Part shown: one piece after another, positions 34,713 through 45,463 of the stretch
Layout: the number at the start of each line of letters is the position of its first letter
Numbering within the stretch: the first letter of the stretch is position 1
Assembly: GCA_963921825.1 (NCBI GenBank)
Contig: OY997594.1
Coordinates: forward strand, 40,356,557-40,420,556
Source of the DNA: Erodium maritimum
Taxonomy: Eukaryota; Streptophyta; Magnoliopsida; Geraniales; Geraniaceae
Direction: 5' to 3'
DNA: 64,000 bases
Translations under genes and position numbers: made by a program
The notes under the pieces: generated by a model
Databases searched by the model: none
What the model was told of the DNA's origin: nothing
What the model saw: the letters and a program-made list of their open reading frames with translations, nothing else

Positions 34713-35558
34713 TGATACAGGAACGTGATGGTAGGATGGAGAACCTTAGCTGGCCGTACTACAGTTTCTAAGGTTCCAATGTATGACAATGGAGTCGATG
34801 ATGGAGATTGCTTCAACTCGTCGTACAACACTTTTTCAAGAATCGAAGTAATTAGGAGGATAGATGGTGGATTGAATGACGCCACACAGATTATGGAAAG
34901 TCTGTGATAAGTCGAACAAACAACTTCAAGGCTTCGCACACAAGAAGGTTGAATGTGATAAGTTCTTCCTAGAAGAAAACTCGAATTTTTATTTCATAAA
35001 ACTTGCATAATACATGATGAGAAGGGACTTTATTAAATAGTCCAGCAACAAGTGACCTTCAAGGGTCGAAAATTGATTACATTCGACTCTAATAAGTGCT
35101 AAATGACTCTTAATAAACTAAAGGTTTTGAATCTGCAAAATAGCAAAAGTAACTCATTAATAATCTGAATTTAAATGCATACCTTGGCTATTAAATATTC
35201 TTGAGTGGTTTCAGGGGCTGAATCTCCTTTGGAAATGATGAATAAGTTGGCTTCATTAATTCCTTGAAGTAGAGGCAAAAACAGATTTGTTGAAGTCTTG
35301 AATTGTTCTTGAATGCCTTCTTGATTTGCCTTGGTGATCACGTCTTCTTGGAGTTCCCCATGCTCTATTAAACTGTCCACTTTCTTTTTAAATTCTTCAT
35401 GTAATGCTTTAGTTCCTGATCTTGTCCTTGGTACTGATCGCATAATAGGAGTGATGTTGATAGCTTCTTCTTCGGGCTCGGATAAAGTACTGATAGCTTC
35501 GACGTCCGGTGCCAGTCTCATAATAGGAATGTAGGTGATAGATTCGTTGTCCTCATCA
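34713..35558 (-). repeat. 5' LTR of CRM-like element
   Basis: 846 bp, the direct counterpart of 26434-27279. Its right end (TGATGAGG on the minus strand) abuts a family-A LTR fragment. Confidence 0.92.
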
Positions 35559-35665
35559 ACTACGTGACTTTGATTCCTCCAAGAGGATACGTAGGCGTCT
35601 TGGAGACTCAAGCCAAATCAATTTATTTCGGGTGTTGTTTGTTTCTGCCCAAAATCTTTGTTTTT
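35559..35665 (+). mobile_element. Short family-A LTR fragment
   Basis: CTACGTGACTTTGATTCC and GTAGGCGTCTTGGAGACT match the segment at about 2440-2500 of LTR A1, in plus orientation. The start and end of the LTR are missing. Confidence 0.7.
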
Positions 35666-36438
35666 GATCAGCAACGAATATGTAGATTAAAACCTCTTTA
35701 GAAGTTAAAAAGGAGTACAAGGCATGTCTAACTATAGATCAGGTACAAAAAAAAGCACCAGAAAACAAACAAGAAATGAAAGTCCACTGAAAAAAGAGGG
35801 TAAGAAAATGAAAAATCCTCGATTCATTTTAGTGAGTAATTTCCTATGAATGCCATTCCAATCTTGAATACTGAATCTCTTTTTTGTGAATGAGAATTCC
35901 TTGAAGAGCTGTAGTTGCAACCTGAGTACCAACAATCCGATTTTGATACCACTGAGAGGAGATTATAGCGTTTGCTTGATTGTGCTCACCATAACCTTTT
36001 TGAGCATGTTGAAGACCAAGTGTAATTTGCTGTGTTTTTCTATGATTTGTCGCATGTCAGAAAGTCCAGGCTGAGGATCTTATGAGTAAAATTAGATTAG
36101 CCTCAAGTTTGAGCTATTCTTGTAACGAGATCAAGAAAGAGGCAGGGCTGCTGTTACGAGATTGTTCGGAACTCAAGAGAAAACCTACTGCAACAGATCT
36201 CAGTAGCAGCCTGCAAAAAAATGAGAGAGCAGGGACCAAACCAACAGTTAACGAACTACCCTCACACACAACCTAAAAGGAGAGCCACTGACCACACATC
36301 AAGGAGAGCACCCAGGGAACAAAAACAAGAGACCCTCACACCTCACACCACTCACCACAACCACCCACAAAACCCACCCAGAACCCCCAACCCCAAAGAA
36401 AATTAAAACTTACAAAGCAAGTAACCAAAAACACTTCA
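35666..36438. other. Unassigned repeat-like DNA
   Basis: No convincing coding frame. On the minus strand TGGTATCAAAATC near 35940-35955 looks like a decayed primer site, which would make the sequence to its right the end of an otherwise unknown LTR; this is weak. The last part is rich in CA-type codons with no domain. Confidence 0.3.
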
Positions 36439-36511
36439 AATCCTGCATAATTAAGAGCTTCCAGTCCAATACATTTCAGATCCTGCATAATTCAGAGCTT
36501 CCAGTCTAAGC
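36439..36511. repeat. 41-bp tandem duplication
   Basis: TCCTGCATAATTMAGAGCTTCCAGTCY occurs twice, 41 bp apart (36440 and 36481), in what is probably LINE 3' sequence. Confidence 0.85.
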
Positions 36512-37038
36512 AGGCTTTGGGGGAGTTTCTCCAGGAACTGAAGGAGAAGTACTTCTTTGACTTTTGAAAAGAAGACCATTCCCAGAAGTAAGATTGATGG
36601 ACTATTTTTTGAAAGATCTCCTCAGCATTAGAATTCTCATCTTTAAAAACTTTTGCATTTCTAGCTAGCCATATCAGCCAAATAGTAAGTTGAAACATCT
36701 GAATCCAAACCTTCCTGTATTTCCTCTTCTGTAAAGGAGGCCATACTATCAATTGGTCTTTTACTGAACCTGAAATGATGAACTCTGAACCCCACCAATT
36801 TTCTATCAAACACCAAACTTGCCAAGCCCTTGCACAGTGTAGTAGTACATGGCTTCCATCTTCTAAATCCCATTGACATACTGGGAACATAATATCTTCC
36901 AATGTAAAGGTTATGCCTCTAGCTTCTAGAAACCACTTCGAGGGAATTGTATCATGGCATGCAACCCAAGTGAAGGCTGCTATTTTAGGAGGGATTCCAG
37001 GGAACCAAAGGAGTTTACTCCAAGCTGAGGTTATAGCT
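36492..37038 (-). pseudogene. LINE ORF2 C-terminal zinc-binding region, split
   Basis: The minus-strand frame contains F-P-G-I-P-P-K-I-A-A-F-T-W-V-A, then L-L-H-C-A-R-A-W-Q-V-W, the signature of the zinc-binding segment after plant L1 reverse transcriptase. Its upstream part, G-F-S-V-R-K-L-Y-T-L-L, lies at 40111-40178 beyond solo LTR D3. Removing D3 and one TAGCT copy joins the two pieces in sequence. No polymerase or endonuclease part remains. Confidence 0.82.
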
Positions 37039-40000
37039 TGTAAGAACCGCTCCCAGTCAACGCCAGTCAAATTGGCGAAAAACTGGAAAATTTAAAATTT
37101 TGGGACAGACACCTAAATGAACCTAAATTTGACCCCGAGGGTCATATAGGACTTAAGTTGACCCCAATATCGACCAAAGTGAGTTCTGGGGGACTCAGGG
37201 CAACTTTTTGACCAATTTGGGAAATGTTGACTTTTTGCCGGAAAAGTCAACCGAGCGACGTTTTGGTCCGTTCGAGGCCCGTTTTGGATCCTAAAAGCTT
37301 ATCCGTCGTTACAGCGGTCTTAGTTGGGCCGTTTCCTTGTAGCACGTAAAGTTTCGTAATTTCTTGGAAAATGGGCCCGTTCGGGGCCCGAGACTGCCGA
37401 ATTTCGCGAATCTGATAGAAAAATATCTACAAAGATATTTGTTTAAAGGGTGGGACCCACTTGACACTTGTCACACATTTGGTGGTTGGTTTTTAAAATA
37501 AAGAAAAGGAAAGGAGAATGGTAGTTTTGTAAATAAGGGGTAGTTGGTAGTTTTAAAACAAAATAAAAAAAGGAATGGATGAGAGTGTCTCGGCAATTTC
37601 AGAAAAATGGAGAGAAGGAGAGAGAAAGTAGAGAGAAGAAGAATAAGAAGGAGAAAAGAGAAGAGTTGTGTCGATTTCCCGACGATCCGACCGACGGATC
37701 GTCTCAATTCTTGCGTATTCGTCATCCCCTCGTCATTCCTTACGGTGAGAACCCATTCTTTTCTCGTTTTGGTACGTTTGAAAATTAGGGTTTGAGTTTA
37801 AACGAGTCAAATATGGTTGGGTTTTGTTTAAGATTGGTTTAAAGATGAATGGTTGAGGTTTGGGGTTCGTTAGGAACGTTTTGGGGCGAAAAGAAAATTT
37901 TCCCATTGTGGCCTTATGGGTCCCACTTGGCCGGGCCTCGGATTTTACGTGTTCGGGTGGTTTTGGACGATCCCCGAATCGATAATTCACACCCGGAACG
38001 AATTTTGGAATTAAATTGTGAAAGTTGGAAATTTCGGGTTTAGAAACTTTAAACGCGATTTAAATCACTCGGAAGTTGGAAATTGATTCTGTCGATTGCA
38101 TTTGAACCCTTGAATTATTCGAAGATCGTAGAAACGAAAACGGGAATTTTCGGAGCCCTGGAAGGGCGTTTTCCAATCCTAGGCAGATTCGCCGGGCCGG
38201 GCGAATCGGGCCTTTCCGGGCCCATTATTGACAATGTCGAGTAATTGGGAAGTTTGGGAGTGATCGGCATTGTCGGGGTTGCGTTCGAGCGTTAAGTTCA
38301 TTAAATTCGGGTTTCGCCTGCTTATTTAAAAAGTGTGTTAATTGTAATCATTGTAGACTGTGTCGCCGACCGTGGAAAGAGGAGGCTAAGCGGGAAATTC
38401 TGGCGCACGCCGGAGCTTGGGCATGTACTTTTGGGAAAGCTTTATGAGGTAGGGAAAAGTAGCCGGATCTCGGCCTTGACTAGGGAAAGTTAACAGTAGA
38501 AATGCATGTGACACCTAGTGGTGTCGTAGGATGAGTAAGTTTATCGAACACTAGAAATGCAGGCGACACTTAGTGGTGTCGTATGATAACACTAGAAATG
38601 CATGTGACACTTAGTAGTGTCGTAGGATAAGTGAACTTATCGAACAATGGAAATACTGGTGGCATTTTGTTGTGCCCGGAGGTTGATTGAATTTGTTTGT
38701 GTGTCATGGGTGGCCATGAGTGTCGTTGGGGTGTTGAACCCGTTTATTACTGTTGGTGTGTCGTGGGTGGCCATGAGTGTCGTTTGGGTGTTGAACCCGT
38801 TTATTACTGTTGGTTTGTCGTGGGTGGCCATGAGTGTCGTTGGGGTGTTGAACCCGTTTATTACTGTTGGTGTGTCGTGGGTGGCCATGAGTGTCGTTGG
38901 GGTGTTGAACCCGTATATTACTGTTGGTGTGTCGTGAGTGGCCATGAGTGTCGTTGGGGTGATGAACCCGTATATTACTATTGGTGTGTCGTGGGTGGCC
39001 ATGAGTGCCCGTGGGGAATTTAACCCGTATTTTATTGTTTGTGTTTGTGGGTGGCCATGGGTGCCCGTGGGAGGGTTGAACCCGTGTTTTACTGTTTGTG
39101 TGTCGTGGGTGGCCATGAGTTCCCGTGGGGAGTTGAACCCGTGTTTTACCGGTTGTGGGTCGTGGTTGGTCCTTTGGGGTGTTGAACCCGTGTGATATTG
39201 TTTCGTGTGTCGTGGGTGGCCATGTGTGCATGTGGGGTGTTAAACCTGTGTTGTCAATATTTGTTGAACCTTGGGTGATGACTGTGATTGCATGGAGGTC
39301 GCGGGCCCGCCTGACGAAAAAGGGGTCCTGTGGTCGCGCGCGTGGGGGTTTGCTAGCCTTCCGACTAACCACCGGTAAAGTTGTGCATTCTTTTGCGATG
39401 AAGGGCGGCTCCCCTTCCGACTAGCTATCGGAAAAGTATTGCGGTATATGTCGCGAACAGGTCGACCGCCTGGCCCGACTGCGTGTCGGGGAAAGTTGCG
39501 TGGGGCAGGCTCGAGCCCAGCCGGTTAGCAACCGGCACTGAGCAGCTGGAGTGCGATCCTTTGTGATCTTGTTTGTCTTGTGCGATTCTTTGTGATCTTG
39601 GGTGTTGCATGGTTATTTTTCGCGTTTTGGGTTGAGGTCGTAACCGCTGTATCAGGTCTACATTACGTGTCCGAGTGTTGAGTTGGTTGGGTACAGTAAC
39701 AGTTCGTGTGACAGTCAGGTTACTTGAGTTTGGGGATAGTAGTCCCCGGTGTTTGGGTTGTTGTTGGTGTTTCCGGCATTTTCTGCTTGTATGTCGTAGT
39801 CAGTCTGGTATCCGTGGTGGTGAGCGAACGCTCACCCCTAGCTGCTTTTCCTACAGGTACTGGTCGCGAGGAGGACTAGGGGAACTCTCGAAGCTTGAAG
39901 AGCTGGGAGCGGGAGTCCGGGTGTTTGGGAGTCTAGCGACGTACATGTTGGTTTTTGTCCGCTTGTTTTGGACGTAATTTCAGTTGTAAAAGTATTATTT

Positions 40001-40110
40001 TGTTTAACTCAAAGTGGTAATTTTAATCGGTTTTTAAAATGTTTGAAAACTGTTTTATTATTTCACCGTTCGCGTTCCGGGTTCGGTTCTACCGAATTCG
40101 GGGTGTGACA
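37039..40110. mobile_element. Giant solo LTR, family D (copy D3)
   Basis: 3072 bp, TGTAAGAACC to GGGGTGTGACA, bounded by TAGCT on both sides (37034-37038 and 40111-40115). It splits the LINE fragment. It is more diverged from D1/D2 than they are from each other, and its internal tandem array is longer and differently spaced. The long frames on both strands (for example 38704-39372) come from the array and are not genes. Confidence 0.93.
38699..39245. repeat. 57-bp tandem array in D3
   Basis: About nine units with the core GTCGTGGGTGGCCATGAG. The first six are spaced exactly 57 bp apart (38708, 38765, 38822, 38879, 38936, 38993). Because 57 is a multiple of three, all frames repeat every 19 codons and long open frames arise by default. 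Confidence 0.92.
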
Positions 40111-40178
40111 TAGCTGATTGTGTGCATTGCTGCTCAAGTAAGGTATACAGTTTTCTAACTGAGAATCCCTTGGGGTCC
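40111..40178 (-). pseudogene. LINE ORF2 fragment, other side of D3
   Basis: Encodes G-F-S-V-R-K-L-Y-T-L-L-E-Q on the minus strand, continuing into the piece at 36492-37038. It changes abruptly to copia gag near 40179. Confidence 0.75.
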
Positions 40179-40675
40179 CATTGTGATTCTATAGATGTGG
40201 CATGTATTATGTTGGGCTGCATGGAATCTGATCTCCAAGACCAGTTCATGGAGTACTCTAATGAGCCATATACTATGATGGGGATCATAATGGGTATGTT
40301 CAAGGAAAGGGCACGTATCGTGAGATACAATGTCCTTAATGAACTTCTCTCCTGCAAAATGTCAACAGGAGTCTCAGTGCTCCTCATGTCCTAAAGATGA
40401 AGGGGCATCTCGAACATCTTAATCGACTGGGTCTTAAGATAGAGAACGAGATGGCAACAGATGTGGTTCTGTGTTCCCTTCCTCGTTCATATGCTACGTT
40501 CGTCATGAACTATCATATGTACAATATGGACAAGACCATTTCAGAGTTGCATGGAATGTTGGTAAATGCTGAAAAGAACGTCAAGGATCAGGGATCCAAG
40601 GATGTTGTGATGGTCAGACAGGGAAACAGTTTCAAGAATAAGGGAATTGTTAGTGGTAAGGGAAAGGCCCCTATG
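40179..40675 (+). pseudogene. gag: Gag fragment (first part), family-A copia
   Basis: Begins inside Gag at D-S-I-D-V-A-C-I-M-L-G, equivalent to residue 71 of the Gag at 10735. It shifts frame near 40390 and continues with R-L-G-L-K-I-E-N-E-M-A-T-D and S-E-L-H-G-M-L. It is cut by solo LTR A3 and resumes at 42322. Confidence 0.82.
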
Positions 40676-42321
40676 TGTTGGGTCTCGAGGTAGGGTTGGA
40701 GATGAACCAACTTGTAGTGGATAATCAATGAAAACCAAGAGACGATTAAAACCATGAAACAACTAACAAAGAATGGATTCACAAAAGAAAAATTCAGCAC
40801 TATTTCTTACTAAAACAAGAACACCGGGTAACGAATGATAGGCTTGAGTCTCCAAGACGCCTACGTATCAACATGGGAATCAAATCCACATAATTCTTCT
40901 CTTTGAGGACTCAAGAACACAAAAATGGAGGTGGGAGCTTGCCTTGGCCGAAATCGCTAGGGATAGGAGGGAGAAGTTGTGTTTCCTATTCTTGTCTTGT
41001 GTTTGTTACGTTAAAAAAAGATGACTTAAACATAACAAACTCCATCAATTTGTCAAACTAAAAGCATGGGACAAGTATGGTGACAAGTAAGGTGTAAATA
41101 GGACAAAGTATGGCTAGACAATATGGGGTTAGGTGGTGAATCACCAACACCTTAATCCTTGTCTTGCTTACTTAGTACTAATTAATCTAGACTTTATTAA
41201 TTAGTTCCATGGGCCTTGGTTGCCTGGTGCCTTTCATGGGCCTCTTGGAACATGGCATGTGGCCATTTCCAACGAGGTCCCGTGATTCACTCATCGCTCT
41301 CAAGCCTTCCATACTGGAAATGTCCAACATTATCCGACGCGATCAATCCCAAGACTCTAAGCCTTGTCTTGATCGCTAAAGTCATATTCACTTACGGGCA
41401 CATGACCCAAAATCCAGTTTTGGTCATGTCCCGAGACAACCCCCTTTTGGCCATTCTCCATAAATGTGTCAATGAGTTTCACCCTCCGGTGTGACCCTTA
41501 GGTTTATGCATGTCAATAGATCAACGTAAAATCCCATTTTACTTGATCCTATTTAAGTGGAAACTAATGAGACTTTAGTATTGCCTGACACTGAATAACA
41601 AATCGAACCTGTCGATTCTAACCTTTCCGTCCTTCCTGTCATTATCCTTTTATCTCCGATATCCTAATTGACATAAGTCATAGATCTTTCATCCTTATTA
41701 TTCTCAATCACTATTCCTTGATATGTGAGATGACTGAATATATGATATTCAGTATCATGTGCATGGCCATGCCATTCTTTCAGTATGAGTGATAAATCCC
41801 TTAGCCGCCTTTCGTCTCACTCATGAAGTTCGCCCCAATCCAATCCTGAGCGTTATGGAATCCATGTTACGGACAACGTTAGGCTCAGGTCAAACTCAGT
41901 TGTTTACTACATAGTGATCATAAATACTCCTTGGTCTAAGGATACATGAAATGCTACGACAATGAATATGTTCATGACTTGATCTATGGCACATATTCAT
42001 GTCGGGTCGTCCAATATCATGTCTCACATGATATCTATGATATGACTCCGGAATCCCATTCCAATGACTAACAGAACGTAAGTCATAAAGAGCCATCTTT
42101 CATACTAGTCGCTTCTAGTGAAGCTTTGTTGACTAGGGACCCATCGAGTGTGATCTATCTCGATCTATGGTTCTATTTGCATTGTGGGCATAGATCAGAG
42201 CACACATTGATATATATATTACTCCAACACATAAGTAATATAAAGCCGCTTTAATTTTATTGCTAACGATGATATATACATTTAGACATTTAGGATTGAA
42301 ATATGGGCATTAAGACTAACA
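40676..42321 (-). mobile_element. Solo LTR, copia family A (copy A3)
   Basis: 1646 bp on the minus strand, starting TGTTAGTC at 42321 and ending CCCAACA at 40676. Flanks are CTATG (40671-40675) and ATATG (42322-42326), a 5-bp duplication with one change. It interrupts the gag of the plus-strand copia element. Confidence 0.88.
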
Positions 42322-42326
42322 ATATG

Positions 42327-42737
42327 CACTTAGCAGGAAAGATGAGACATCCAAAGCGACTTAAACCTACTAGGACCGGGGAGTCCTCAAAGAAGGGGAA
42401 GGAGGTCGAGAATGTCTGCTTCTACTGTCAGTAGCCTGGTCACTGGAAGAAAGATTGCAAGAAGTTTCTGGATGATCTGAAGAAGGGTGGTGGGACTGTG
42501 CCTTCATTAGGTATTTCCTTTATAGAGTTAAATCTCACTACTTCCAAAGATTCATGGGTATTGGAAACCAGGGCCGAATCTCACATTTGTACTAATGTGT
42601 AGTAGCTGGAAGGTAGGAGAAGCTTGAAGAAGGACGAGGTGGACCTCAGAGTGGGCAACAAGACTAGAGTTGTGGCGACTACTGTAGGATCCATAAGTCT
42701 TCTTTTGCCAAGTGGGATAGTTTTTTTTTTCTGAACA
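42327..42737 (+). pseudogene. gag: Gag end and protease, family-A copia
   Basis: Resumes Gag after the solo LTR. The knuckle reads C-F-Y-C-Q-stop-P-G-H-W-K-K-D-C, with a TAG inside an otherwise complete CCHC motif. Protease starts S-W-V-L-E-T-R-A-E-S, where the catalytic D-T-G has become E-T-R. A T-run at 42719-42730 adds a frameshift. Confidence 0.8.
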
Positions 42738-43735
42738 ATGTATATTGCGTACCTACTTTCAGTAGAATTATTGTATCTACTTCTTTGTTGGACAAGGAAG
42801 GATACAATTTTGATGTTGGAAATGATATTTTCAATATTTTATGCTAGCGCCAAAATGGTTGGAGGATTGTACATATTGGATATGGATAACAATGCCTCAA
42901 GCTCTATATATAATGTAAATACCAAGAGGTCTAAGTCCGACGATTTAGACCAAACTCTGTTATGGCACTGTCGTTTAGGCCACATAAACGAGAAACGCAT
43001 ATCAGCACTTCACATGTGCGGGCTTCTTAGTCCATTCGAATTTCATTCGATTGATAGATGTGAATCCTGTTTGATGAGGAAAATGACTAAATCGCCCTTC
43101 ATCGGTCGCGGTCAGAGGGCGGGTGACTTATTGGGGCTAATACACTCGGATGTGTGTGGACTAATAAGTACACATGCCAGGAGGGGTTTTAGCTACTTTA
43201 TCACATTTACTGACGACTTTTGTAGATATGGTTATGTCTATTTGATGAGACATAAGTTTGAAGCTTTTGATAAATTCAAATAGTTTAAGACTGAAGTAAA
43301 GAACCAGTTCAGGAAAAATATTAAAGCACTTCGATCGGATCGAGGTGGAGAGTACTTGACCATAGAGTTTTTAGATCATCTAGCAGAGACTGGATCCTTT
43401 CGGAATGGACTCCTCCTGGAACACCACAATTGAATGGTGTGTCCGAACGGAGAAATCAGACTTTATTGCATATGGTCCGGTCCATGATCAGTGGGACTGA
43501 TCTCCCAATCTCTTTCTGGGGTCATGCTATAGAGATAGTCGCATTCATAGTGAATCGGGCACCGAAGAAGGCTGTGGAAGGGACACCATTTGAGAAATGG
43601 CACGGGAAGAAGCCCGTTTTGTCCTTAAATATTTGGGGTTGCAAGGCTTATGTGAAACGTTTAGTTCCGACTAAGCTCAAACCAAGATATGATAAATTCA
43701 CCTTCGTTGGATATCCCAAAGAAACAAGGGGATAA
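42738..43735 (+). pseudogene. pol: Integrase, family-A copia
   Basis: The 181-residue frame at 42738-43283 contains the pre-integrase/zinc part (H-C-R-L-G-H, C-E-S-C-L-M) and S-D-V-C-G-L with the first catalytic Asp, then F-T-D-D-F. After a TAG and a frameshift, S-D-R-G-G-E-Y carries the second Asp, and E-R-R-N-Q-T-L-L at 43430-43735 the Glu region. It ends with G-Y-P-K-E-T-R-G then TAA. Confidence 0.82.
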
Positions 43736-43740
43736 TACTT

Positions 43741-45375
43741 CTACAAAGGTGGGGTCTTTTTGGAAAGGGAGTTTATTTCCAAAGACGTTAGTGGGATGAT
43801 TGTACATTCTAGAAGAAATTCAAGGTGGTACATATCCAACGGATCCACTGGACAACCATGTAATAGACGCCTGAGATGGTCGTAGAGCAAGGACCAGTTC
43901 CTGCAACAATTCCAGAAGGTCCAAGGCGGTCTGAAAGGGATAGTCGTCCACCTCCGAGATATGGTTACTTTTTGTCTGGAGGTGACTGTGAGATTATGGT
44001 GGATCACGATGATCCAGCTACATTTCAGGAAGCCGTGGACGGACCCGACTCCGAGTTATGGTGGGGAGCCATGAGGGAGGAAATGCAATCCATGTCGGAC
44101 AAACAATTCTGGGAACTAGTTGATCCCATCGGTGGTGTAAGAACCATCGGATGCAAATGGATCTTCAAGGTGAAGATTGACATGGAAGGAAACCCTCAAA
44201 CCTACAAAGCCCGACTAGTGGCGAAAGGTTATAGGCATATCCAAGGGATTGACTATGAGGAAACCTTCTCCCTAGTGGCTATGGTCAAATTTATCCGAAT
44301 TCTTCTTGCCATAGCTGTATATCACGATTACGAGATATGGAAAATGGATGTCAAAACCGCTTTCCCAAATTTGTTGGAGGACGTTTATATGTCTCAACCC
44401 GAAGGGTTTGTCGATCCGAAGAATAAGGGAAAGATTTGTAAGTTGTTGAAATACATTTCTGGATTGAAACAAGCTTCTCGTAGTTGGAACCTTTGTTTTG
44501 ATGAAGCTGTAATTGGATTTGGCTTTATCAAGAACGAGGATGAACCTTGCGTTTACAAGAAGGCAAACGAGAGTAAGATTACCTTTCTGGTGTTGTATGT
44601 TGATGACATACTACTCATTGGAAACGACATCCCAACCTTACACGAGACTAAAGCTTGGTTTGGGAAGTGTTTCTCAATGAAGGACTTAGGCGATGCTGCT
44701 TATATCTTAGGGATTAAGATATATAGAGATCACACCAAGAGGGTCTTGGGTTTGAGTCAAAGCACCTAGGTGAACAAGGTATTGAGTAGGTTCTCAATGC
44801 TTGATTCCAATAAAGGACTCTTAGTCGCACGTCATGGCGTACATCTCAGCAAGACTCAGTGTCCTACGACACCTGATGAGCTGAAAAGGATGATGTGAAT
44901 CCCATATGCTTCGGCGGTAGTATCGATCATGTATGCCATGATATGCACGATACCGGATGTCTCATATGCCTTGAGCTGTACCAGCAGACATCAGTCTAAC
45001 CCTGGTGAGGAACATTGGATAGCGGTAAAGGCGATTCTCAAATATTTGAGAAGAACCAAGGACGCGTTTCTAGTGTAGGGGGTAAAAGATGATTCTTAAC
45101 TAGTCGTTAATGGATATATAGACGCTAGTCCAGATAGATCCAGATGACTTTAGAAGTTAGTCAGGATATGTATTTATGTTGAATGACGGAGCTTTCAGCT
45201 GAAAGAGCGTAAAGCAAGGCACCGTCGCTAACTCCACGATAGAGGCTGAATACATTAAAACTGTAGAGGCAGCCAATGAGGTTGTATGGATCAGGAAGTT
45301 CACGGCAGGGTTGGGTGTAATTAAAAACCCATCCATCCCAGTGAACATATTTTGCGACAACACAGGGGCCATTGT
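43741..45375 (+). pseudogene. pol: Reverse transcriptase-RNase H, family-A copia
   Basis: A 297-codon open frame at 43876-44769 holds most of RT: linker P-P-P-R-Y-G-Y, catalytic D-V-K-T-A-F (usual F-L-N-G follows as P-N-L-L), S-G-L-K-Q-A-S-R-S-W and an intact L-Y-V-D-D at residues 240-244. A TAG at 44767 then interrupts G-L-S-Q-S-T. RNase H pieces run to about 45375 with F-C-D-N-T-G-A-I before truncation. This is the best-preserved copia polymerase in the window but it is still interrupted. Confidence 0.84.
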
Positions 45376-45463
45376 GTGTCTAATATTTGGTAGTGTTTAA
45401 TGGCATGGTCTCGAGTTATTTCTGCTGCAAGTATGTGGTCATACCATCCATCGAGACCCAACA
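45376..45463 (+). repeat. Residual 3' LTR end
   Basis: 88 bp ending ATCGAGACCCAACA, matching the last bases of family-A LTRs; the rest is not alignable by eye. Confidence 0.45.

Larger units (their letters stand above)
26434..35558 (-). mobile_element. CRM-like Ty3/gypsy chromovirus, two LTRs, decayed
   Basis: Minus-strand order: 5' LTR (34713-35558), primer site, leader, gag, protease, reverse transcriptase, RNase H, integrase, polypurine tract, 3' LTR (26434-27279). RT before integrase is the gypsy order. The pol frame runs through the polypurine tract into the 3' LTR, a feature of the CRM (centromeric) chromovirus group, and the Gag/protease phrases fit that group (recollection, not a search). 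The leader/gag border is interrupted by giant LTR D2. The bases beyond the outer LTR end (35559 on) belong to a family-A LTR fragment. Confidence 0.85.
40179..45463 (+). mobile_element. Copia element, family A, plus strand, truncated both ends
   Basis: Plus-strand gag, protease, integrase, RT and RNase H remains, with protein nearly the same as the minus-strand element at 19329-23469. The leader and 5' LTR are absent (LINE sequence abuts at 40178). At the right, RNase H is cut at about 45376 and followed by 88 bp ending CGAGACCCAACA, the family-A LTR end, so most of the 3' LTR seems to have been deleted. A solo LTR interrupts gag at 40676. Confidence 0.83.

Noticed and set aside
35925..35960. 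TGGTATCAAAATC as a primer binding site
   Set aside because: Only the first eight bases fit the iMet site and no LTR border or gag can be tied to it; kept only as a remark.
38699..39245. Regularly spaced repeat considered as a CRISPR array
   Set aside because: Units are head-to-tail without unique spacers, inside an LTR of a plant retrotransposon.
38637..39372. Two long minus-strand frames (159 and 222 codons) with a repeated 19-residue pattern
   Set aside because: They arise because the 57-bp array has a period divisible by three; frames are open on both strands and the array lies within a solo LTR bounded by a TSD.
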